Assembly: GCA_965243265.1 (NCBI GenBank)
Contig: CBDEUL010000001.1
Span: forward strand, 1-36,451
From: Flavicella sp965243265
GTDB taxonomy: Bacteria; Bacteroidota; Bacteroidia; Flavobacteriales; Flavobacteriaceae
Direction: 5' to 3'
Length of the DNA stretch: 36,451 bases
The notes beneath the pieces are model-generated. The model searched no databases. It had not been told where the DNA came from and saw only the letters and a program-made list of their open reading frames with translations. The translations under genes and the position numbers were made by a program. Every line of letters starts with the position of its first letter. The first letter of the stretch is position 1. Below, in pieces: positions 30,628 through 36,451 of this stretch.

Positions 30628-31758
30628 CTACAAGCGGTTGTTCATTTGTTTCACCATCTTATTTTTCCAAGCTGTAAAATCTCCTTCTATAATGTGCTTT
30701 CTGGCCTCTCTAGTTAACCACAAATAAAACCCTAAATTATGAATGGTAGCTATTTGTTTTCCTAACATTTCATTTGAAGCAAACAAGTGTCGTAAATATG
30801 CTTTTGAATAATAGGTATCCACATAAGTAATTCCCATTGGGTCTATTGGTGAAAAATCATCTTCCCACTTTTTGTTTTTAATATTGATACTTCCTTCTGA
30901 AGTAAACAGCATACCATTTCTAGCATTACGGGTTGGCATTACACAATCAAACATATCTACTCCTAATGCTATATTCTCTAAAATATTGATAGGTGTTCCT
31001 ACTCCCATTAAATAACGTGGTTTATCTTCTGGAAGCACACTACAAACAACATCTGTCATTGCATACATTTCTTCTGCTGGCTCTCCCACAGAAAGTCCTC
31101 CAATAGCATTCCCTTCTGCCCCAACACTCGCAATAAACTCTGCAGATTGTTTTCTTAAATCTTTATATGTACTCCCTTGAACAATTGGGAAAAAAGTTTG
31201 ACTGTATCCATATTTATAAGGCAATGTATCTAAGTGATTGATACAACGTTTTAACCACCTATGTGTCATATGCATAGACTTACGTGCATAATTAAAATCA
31301 CATGGATAGGGTGTACACTCATCAAAAGCCATGATAATATCAGCTCCAATAGTACGTTGAATTTCCATCACATTTTCTGGAGAAAAAAAATGATATGATC
31401 CATCTATATGACTTTTAAACTTTACCCCTGCTTCTTTTATTTTTCTTCTTCCTGATAAAGAGTATACCTGATAACCTCCACTATCTGTTAAAATTGGTCT
31501 ATCCCAATTCATGAATTTATGCAATCCACCTGCTTTTTCTAAAATAGGAGTCTTAGGACGTAAATACAGATGGTATGTATTTCCTAAAATTATATCTGGA
31601 TTAATTTCTTCTTTTAGTTCTTTTTGATGCACCCCTTTTACAGTACCCATTGTACCTACAGGCATAAAAATAGGTGTTTCTACAACCCCATGATCTGTAG
31701 TCATTGCTCCTGCTCTTGCCTTGCTTTGAGCATCTTTTGCTTTTATTTCAAACTTCAT
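30628..31758 (-). CDS. tgt: tRNA-guanine(34) transglycosylase
   Basis: 376 residues from the ATG at 31756-31758; the frame is open further, but the -7 element at 31765-31772 lies just upstream of this ATG. Typical blocks are present: HGVVETPIFMPVGT, TDSGGYQVYSLS (91-102, Asp92), FDECTPYPC, GGLSVGEP, and GVDMFDCVMPTRNARNG (266-282, nucleophile Asp271). The enzyme exchanges G34 for preQ1 in queuosine tRNAs. The zinc-binding CxCxxC loop of E. coli Tgt is not there: the aligned stretch PMGITYVDTYYSKAYL has Gly309, Thr311 and Asp314 in place of cysteines, while the final His340 is kept. Confidence 0.95.
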   Translation of the reverse strand: MKFEIKAKDAQSKARAGAMTTDHGVVETPIFMPVGTMGTVKGVHQKELKEEINPDIILGNTYHLYLRPKTPILEKAGGLHKFMNWDRPILTDSGGYQVYSLSGRRKIKEAGVKFKSHIDGSYHFFSPENVMEIQRTIGADIIMAFDECTPYPCDFNYARKSMHMTHRWLKRCINHLDTLPYKYGYSQTFFPIVQGSTYKDLRKQSAEFIASVGAEGNAIGGLSVGEPAEEMYAMTDVVCSVLPEDKPRYLMGVGTPINILENIALGVDMFDCVMPTRNARNGMLFTSEGSINIKNKKWEDDFSPIDPMGITYVDTYYSKAYLRHLFASNEMLGKQIATIHNLGFYLWLTREARKHIIEGDFTAWKNKMVKQMNNRL

Positions 31759-31764
31759 AGTTCG

Positions 31765-31772
31765 CAAAGATA
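31765..31772 (-). promoter_or_regulatory. -7 element TATCTTTG for tgt
   Basis: A full TAnnTTTG match on the minus strand, 7 bases before the ATG of tgt at 31758, suggesting a very short leader and supporting that start over the upstream ones. Confidence 0.6.
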
Positions 31773-31852
31773 AAAAATAGTAGCAGTTCACCTGCCTTTA
31801 TTTGTTAAATAACATCTTAAACAAAACCCTAGTAGTTACAATAATATTTTGA

Positions 31853-31860
31853 TAATTTTG
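31853..31860 (+). promoter_or_regulatory. -7 element TAATTTTG
   Basis: A full TAnnTTTG match 45 bases before the ATG at 31906. Together with 31765-31772 it makes a divergent promoter region for tgt and this gene. Confidence 0.5.
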
Positions 31861-31905
31861 CCTACAACTCTTTTTGTTTAATACAAATTATAAAGTTTAT
31901 CAATC

Positions 31906-32469
31906 ATGCAATATTACTACGTTAAAGCACTACATATTATTTTTATAGTTACTTGGTTTGCCGGCTTGTTTTATATTGTTAGACTTTTTATTTACCATGT
32001 AGAAGCAGAACAAAAAAAGGAACCTTCTAAAAGTATTCTTCAAAACCAATACAAAATAATGAGCAAAAGATTGTGGTATATCATTACCTGGCCTTCTGCT
32101 ATACTTGCTAGTTTATTTGCTTTTTGGTTGCTGTATTTAAATCCTACTTTGTTATTAGAACCTTGGATGTGGGTAAAACTTTCATTTGTATTACTACTAT
32201 ACCTATACCAGTTTGGATGTCAAAAAATTTACAAACAACTACAAAACGACATTGTAAAATATAGTTCTGCAAAGTTACGTTTGTGGAATGAAGTTGCTAC
32301 AATCATTCTATTTGCAGTAGTCTTTCTAGTCGAATTACAAAATTCTATTGATTGGATTTGGGGATTGCTAGGAACTTTTGCTTTAGGTATAGGTTTAATG
32401 ATTCTTGTAAAGCTTTACAAGAAAGCTAGAAAAAAGAAAAGTTGGGATCCTGAAGATTTAGGTGAATAA
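31906..32469 (+). CDS. hemJ: CopD/HemJ-like membrane protein, probably protoporphyrinogen oxidase
   Basis: 187 residues with four or five membrane segments. The start YYVKALHIIFIVTWFAGLFYIV with His10 and Arg26, and the later PWMWVKLSFVLLLYLYQ with Lys91, follow the HemJ pattern, where the conserved His, Arg and Lys are needed for oxidation of protoporphyrinogen IX. Annotation as CopD family is also common. The haem-synthesis role is inferred from these residues. The C-terminal tail is charged (KARKKKSWDPED). It converges on the glycosyltransferase with a 4-base gap and no visible terminator. Confidence 0.75.
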   Translation: MQYYYVKALHIIFIVTWFAGLFYIVRLFIYHVEAEQKKEPSKSILQNQYKIMSKRLWYIITWPSAILASLFAFWLLYLNPTLLLEPWMWVKLSFVLLLYLYQFGCQKIYKQLQNDIVKYSSAKLRLWNEVATIILFAVVFLVELQNSIDWIWGLLGTFALGIGLMILVKLYKKARKKKSWDPEDLGE

Positions 32470-32473
32470 CAAA

Positions 32474-33613
32474 TTAACCAATTCCAATTATCTCTCCTCG
32501 TCCATCCGAAGAGTTACTTCCTATAACATAATGAGTCCCTTCTGAATGAATTTTAAAGATAACTCCCTTGTTTTGCAACAAACCAATGATTTTAATAATT
32601 CTACGATACGATAAATAAGATACATCAAACCAAACCTCTTCCACCTCCTTTTTATCTATATGACGTTCTAATTGTTTATACGATCTAAACTTAACAAAAT
32701 TTAATTTTCGTCGCATTTGCTTATCGATTGCTATCTTTTTATCTCCCACATACAATACATTTTCTCTTTCATCGATAATAATTGGCGTATCTGATAACTT
32801 AAAGTACTTTATTAAAAACCATATTTTTATTCCTATTCTCATAGAGAAATCATAGAAAAAATTAGAAGTAAAATGCTTTTTATAAAAAATAGACATTGCT
32901 CCATGAAAATGTTTTAAATAACGTACATCTTTTCGTGTACTTTCTCCTTTAAAATGAATTGCTTGTGAAGTTCCTAGATAATAATTTTTATAACCGTTTT
33001 TCAACAATTTATAACTCAAATCAATATCTTCTCCATACATAAAGTAATCTTCATCAAAACCTGCTACTTCATTATATACCTGCCTCTTCATCAACATAAA
33101 CGCTCCTACCAACACATCAACTTCGCCTATATCTGTTTGCTGCAAGTTATTTGCATAATAAGAACCTCTAGAGCTACGAGACCCTAGTATTTTATAGAAT
33201 GTAGCTTTTAATGTAGGAATTCCTCTTTTACTCTCTGGTAAAAACATTCCTGTACCATCAATTAACTGAACTCCTACAGCTCCCAATTTAGGTTGTTTTT
33301 TTGCAAACTCTAAAATTTCAGAAAAGGTTGTCTCTCCTACAACGGTATCTGGGTTTAATATTAAAACATATTCTCCTTTAGCAACTGCAACTCCTTGATT
33401 ATTTGCTTTTGAAAACCCTACATTCTTTTTATTTTCTATCAAATGTACATCTGGAAAATTATCCTTTATCATTTGACAACTATCATCCTTAGATGTATTA
33501 TCTACTACAATAACTTCAACATCTAACCCTTTACTTGCTTTTTGCACGCTTAGCAAACAAAGTTCTAAGAAGTAACGTACATTATAATTGACTATGATTA
33601 CAGATAACTTCAT
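32474..33613 (-). CDS. Family 2 glycosyltransferase
   Basis: 379 residues. LSVIIVNYNVRYFLELCLLSV is the GT-A start, with nucleotide-binding Asp38 in IVVDNTSKDDS, metal-binding NPD (87-89) in LILNPDTVVG, and FMYGEDIDLSYKLLKNGYK (191-209) as the acceptor/catalytic region. The part after residue 260 (about 120 residues) is not the standard domain and ends GSNSSDGRGEIIGIG. It has a weakly hydrophobic stretch but no clear membrane span. Substrates are unknown; polysaccharide or cell-envelope work is likely. It overlaps the end of recR by one base. Confidence 0.88.
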   Translation of the reverse strand: MKLSVIIVNYNVRYFLELCLLSVQKASKGLDVEVIVVDNTSKDDSCQMIKDNFPDVHLIENKKNVGFSKANNQGVAVAKGEYVLILNPDTVVGETTFSEILEFAKKQPKLGAVGVQLIDGTGMFLPESKRGIPTLKATFYKILGSRSSRGSYYANNLQQTDIGEVDVLVGAFMLMKRQVYNEVAGFDEDYFMYGEDIDLSYKLLKNGYKNYYLGTSQAIHFKGESTRKDVRYLKHFHGAMSIFYKKHFTSNFFYDFSMRIGIKIWFLIKYFKLSDTPIIIDERENVLYVGDKKIAIDKQMRRKLNFVKFRSYKQLERHIDKKEVEEVWFDVSYLSYRRIIKIIGLLQNKGVIFKIHSEGTHYVIGSNSSDGRGEIIGIG

Positions 33614-34230
33614 TAGCTTTTCAAAGAATTAGCAAATGGAACTCTATTTATAATACTTCTTCCTAAAGTAACCTCATCTGCATATTGCAATTCATCTCCT
33701 ACAGAGATCCCTCTTGCAATGGTAGATATATTTATACTGTATTTTTCTAATTGTTTGTAAATGTAAAAATTGGTTGTATCACCCTCCATTGTTGAACTTA
33801 ATGCCAACACCAACTCTTTTACAGTTCCTTCTTTTACTTTATTAACCAAACTTTCTATGGTTAAATTATGAGGTCCTATACCTTCCATAGGTGATATTTT
33901 ACCTCCAAGAACATGATACAAACCTCTATATTGTGCTGTATTCTCTATAGCCATTACATCTCTAATATCCTCTACAACACAAACTATCTCAGGGTTTCTT
34001 TTTGTACTTGCACAAATTTCGCACAATTCTACATCCGAAATATTATGACATTTTTTACACAGCTTTATTTCTTCTACCAATGTATCTAATGCTGCTGTTA
34101 GATGTTTTGTATGTGTTTTAGATTGTTTAAGTAAATGCAATACTAATCGCAATGCTGTTCGCTTTCCTATACCTGGCAGGTGAGCTACTTCATTTACAGC
34201 ATTTTCTAAAAGTTTTGAAGAAAAATTCAT
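33613..34230 (-). CDS. recR: Recombination mediator protein
   Basis: 205 residues, standard size. It has the helix-hairpin-helix LPGIGKRTALRLVLHLL (18-34), a four-Cys zinc finger at Cys58, 61, 70 and 73 (LCKKCHNISDVELCEIC) and the Toprim domain from about residue 82 (VCVVEDIRDVMAIENTAQYR, YHVLGGKISPMEGIGP). With RecO it loads RecA onto SSB-coated DNA at gaps. Its promoter is at 34235-34242 and the glycosyltransferase follows. Confidence 0.97.
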   Translation of the reverse strand: MNFSSKLLENAVNEVAHLPGIGKRTALRLVLHLLKQSKTHTKHLTAALDTLVEEIKLCKKCHNISDVELCEICASTKRNPEIVCVVEDIRDVMAIENTAQYRGLYHVLGGKISPMEGIGPHNLTIESLVNKVKEGTVKELVLALSSTMEGDTTNFYIYKQLEKYSINISTIARGISVGDELQYADEVTLGRSIINRVPFANSLKS

Positions 34231-34234
34231 ACGG

Positions 34235-34242
34235 CAAATGTA
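34235..34242 (-). promoter_or_regulatory. -7 element TACATTTG for recR
   Basis: A full TAnnTTTG match on the minus strand only 5 bases before the recR start at 34230. No clear -33 element. Confidence 0.5.
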
Positions 34243-34363
34243 ATTAAAGATTTATTATTTTTCTTAGTACTATTAACCATAAAAAACATTTTCAATAGAA
34301 AGCCTTAAATCTACCTAGTTTCTCCCTTTCATTTTTGTATTTTTCGAAAAATTAAACACAACT

Positions 34364-35836
34364 ATGCAAGCATATCAGATTTTATTAATCATTGGTATTT
34401 ATTTTTGTTTACTTATAACAATCTCTTATTTCACGGGGAAAGATGATACAAATGCTGCTTTCTTTAAAGCTGAAAAAAAAGCCCCCTGGTATGTAGTTGC
34501 TTTTGGTATGATTGGAGCTTCTCTTTCTGGAGTTACTTTTATCTCTGTTCCTGGCTGGGTAGCCACAAGTCAATTTAGTTATATGCAAATTGTATTTGGG
34601 TATTTCTTTGGATACCTTACCATTGCTTATGTTCTTTTACCTATTTACTACAAAGCTAATATCACATCTATTTACGAGTACCTTGGCAGTCGCTTTGGAA
34701 CTATAAGTCACAAAACAGGGGCTATATTCTTCTATATTTCAAGAGTTCTAGGAGCGGCTTTCCGTTTATTCTTAGTCGCATCGGTATTGCAACATTTTGT
34801 ATTTGATCAATGGAGTATTCCTTTTGAAATTACCGTTGTGTTTTCTATCCTATTAATTTGGATTTACACTTTTAAAGGAGGTATTAAAACTATTTTATGG
34901 ACAGATACTTTACAAACCTTCTTTATGCTTTTTGCTGTTTTTATGGCTATCTATATTATTACAGATAGTTTTAATTGGTCATTGATAGATGCTCTTCAAT
35001 CTCAAGAATTTAAACAGTATTCTAAAATTCTTTTTACAGATAATTTCAATGACAAAAAATTCCTTATAAAATCATTTTTAGGAGGTATGTTTATTGCTAT
35101 TGCCATGACGGGACTCGATCAAGATATGATGCAAAAAAACCTAACTTGTAAGAACACTAAAGAAGCACAATGGAATATTATCTCTCTTGGTGCCATTCTT
35201 ATTATTGTCAACTTTATATTTCTTTTTCTAGGCGCTTTACTTTTTATATACTCAGAAAAAAATGGAATTTCTATTCCTGTTGTAAACAACAAAACTAAAA
35301 CAGATTTACTTTTTCCAGAAATAGCACTCAATGGTAATTTAAATATTTCTTTAGGACTGGTTTTTATACTCGGCTTAATTGCTGCTGCATACTCTAGTGC
35401 AGATAGTGCCTTAACCTCTTTAACAACCTCTTTTTGTTTTGATTTTTTAAACATTCAATCTAAACCTAAAAGCATTCAAAAAAAGATTAGAAAAAAAGTA
35501 CATATCGGTATCTCCATCCTATTAATTCTTGTTATTATTTCATTCAAACACATTTTAAATGGTAATGTTATTAGTAATTTATTACAAGTAGCCTCTTATA
35601 CCTACGGTCCATTACTAGGCTTATTTGCTTTTGGAATTTTTAGCAAAAAAAACATAAAAGACAAATGGGTTCCTTTTATAGCCATTGGAGCTGTTGCCAT
35701 TACATACACTGTTAACCACTACTCCGTAACTTGGTTTAACGGATATGTTTTTGGTTACGAATTGTTAATTGTAAATGCGCTTATTACCATATTAGGACTC
35801 TATACTATTTTAAAAGTAAAACAGCCTGCCATTTAA
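34364..35836 (+). CDS. Sodium:solute symporter family protein
   Basis: 490 residues with about 13 membrane helices. The opening LLIIGIYFCLLITISYFTG, the conserved WYVVAFGMIGASLSGVTFISVPGW region (about 43-66) and the later GLIAAAYSSADSALTSLTTSFCFD are SSSF-family hallmarks; the Ser/Thr cluster in the last region takes part in Na+ site 2. The substrate cannot be read. It is divergent from recR, and pdxH follows 21 bases downstream, so the two may be co-transcribed. Confidence 0.92.
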   Translation: MQAYQILLIIGIYFCLLITISYFTGKDDTNAAFFKAEKKAPWYVVAFGMIGASLSGVTFISVPGWVATSQFSYMQIVFGYFFGYLTIAYVLLPIYYKANITSIYEYLGSRFGTISHKTGAIFFYISRVLGAAFRLFLVASVLQHFVFDQWSIPFEITVVFSILLIWIYTFKGGIKTILWTDTLQTFFMLFAVFMAIYIITDSFNWSLIDALQSQEFKQYSKILFTDNFNDKKFLIKSFLGGMFIAIAMTGLDQDMMQKNLTCKNTKEAQWNIISLGAILIIVNFIFLFLGALLFIYSEKNGISIPVVNNKTKTDLLFPEIALNGNLNISLGLVFILGLIAAAYSSADSALTSLTTSFCFDFLNIQSKPKSIQKKIRKKVHIGISILLILVIISFKHILNGNVISNLLQVASYTYGPLLGLFAFGIFSKKNIKDKWVPFIAIGAVAITYTVNHYSVTWFNGYVFGYELLIVNALITILGLYTILKVKQPAI

Positions 35837-35857
35837 AAATATATGTACTTTTACTTT

Positions 35858-36451
35858 ATGGAAAAAGACTTAAGTAATTACAGGAAAACATATCAGAAAA
35901 AAGCTCTTATCAAAGCTAATATTCCTGAAAATCCAATGGAATTATTTCAAACTTGGTTTTATGATGTAGAAAATGCTACTAACATAGAAGAACCCAATGC
36001 TATGACCCTTTCAACGATAGGCATGGATGGTTTTCCTAAAGGTAGAGTTGTACTTCTTAAAAAGTTTACTTGGGAAGGTTTTATCTTTTACACAAACTAC
36101 TCAAGTGAAAAAGGAAAAGCAATAGAAAAGAATCCCAATGTATGTTTGTCTTTCTTTTGGCACGCTGCAGAGCAACAAATTATTATTAAAGGAAAAGCCG
36201 AAAAGATTGCGAAAAACCTCTCTGACGGTTATTTTGATTCTAGACCTGAAGGAAGCAAGCTAGGTGCTTGGGCTTCTAATCAAAGTGATGTTGTTGCTTC
36301 TAGAGAAACTTTAGACGGACAACTAAAAACACAAACCGAAAAATTTCAAAATAAAGAAATTCCTAGACCAGAACATTGGGGAGGCTATATCATTAAACCT
36401 CAGTCTATAGAGTTTTGGCAAGGAAGACCCAACAGAATGCATGATAGAATA
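35858..36451 (+). CDS. pdxH: Pyridoxine/pyridoxamine 5'-phosphate oxidase, C-terminus cut by window end
   Basis: 198 codons read open from the ATG at 35858 to the last base, so about 15-20 residues are missing. NPMELFQTWF (25-34), the FMN-binding RVVLLKKF (63-70) and FYTNYSSEKGKA (77-88), FFWHAAEQQIIIKGKAEKI (99-117), SRPEGSKLGAWASNQS (128-143) and EFWQGRPNRMHDRI (185-198) match the PdxH pattern in order. It oxidises PNP or PMP to PLP with FMN and oxygen. The YggS-type PLP protein is elsewhere in this window, but no operon link exists. No -7 element is clear before it. Confidence 0.96.
   Translation, partial: MEKDLSNYRKTYQKKALIKANIPENPMELFQTWFYDVENATNIEEPNAMTLSTIGMDGFPKGRVVLLKKFTWEGFIFYTNYSSEKGKAIEKNPNVCLSFFWHAAEQQIIIKGKAEKIAKNLSDGYFDSRPEGSKLGAWASNQSDVVASRETLDGQLKTQTEKFQNKEIPRPEHWGGYIIKPQSIEFWQGRPNRMHDRI

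Noticed and set aside
34339..34346. TATTTTTC before the sodium symporter as a -7 element
   Set aside because: The last base breaks the TAnnTTTG consensus, and no -33 element supports it.

Overview
The window comes from a low-GC member of the Bacteroidota, most likely a flavobacterium (Flavobacteriaceae). The signs are AT-rich coding, few Shine-Dalgarno sites, repeated TAnnTTTG promoter -7 elements in front of genes, a fused hisB and a fused hisIE, LptF/G, a HemJ-like protein, and gene neighbourhoods typical of that family. Nearly all of it is core chromosome. I see no prophage, insertion sequence, CRISPR array, rRNA or tRNA.

Layout, left to right. 1-2.9 kb: the start of a patatin-like phospholipase gene (cut by the window edge), a lipoprotein, a 57-residue basic protein, an exported M28 metallopeptidase and a small membrane protein. 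2.9-4.0 kb (minus): a split YeeE/YedE sulfur-transport pair. 4.1-7.4 kb: a LuxC-type acyl-CoA reductase followed by serC and serA (serine synthesis). 7.5-11.6 kb: a YggS-type PLP protein, a DnaQ exonuclease/GIY-YIG fusion and a voltage-sensor potassium channel (with an apparent frameshift before a zinc-ribbon tail), then miaA and a thioesterase. 11.7-15.5 kb: a long-type dapD and two genes of unknown function. 15.5-19.2 kb: smpB, a UbiA-type prenyltransferase and maf, then a transketolase C-terminal half and an outer-membrane beta-barrel protein.

19.3-27.8 kb (minus): a complete histidine operon, hisG-D-C-B-[esterase]-H-A-F-IE. A secreted SGNH/SASA-type esterase gene sits between hisB and hisH, and REP-like palindromes lie between hisF and hisIE. 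In front of hisG is a ribosome-mediated attenuator: a good Bacteroidetes promoter, an 18-codon leader peptide with four consecutive His codons, an intrinsic terminator, and a leader segment able to pair with the terminator's 5' arm. This is the strongest regulatory find in the window.

27.9-31.8 kb (minus): an RsuA-family pseudouridine synthase, accA, an LptF/G permease and tgt (queuosine). 31.9-36.5 kb: a HemJ/CopD-like membrane protein (plus), a family 2 glycosyltransferase and recR (minus), a sodium:solute symporter (plus) and pdxH (plus, cut by the window end).

All function calls come from reading motifs. No database search was run.
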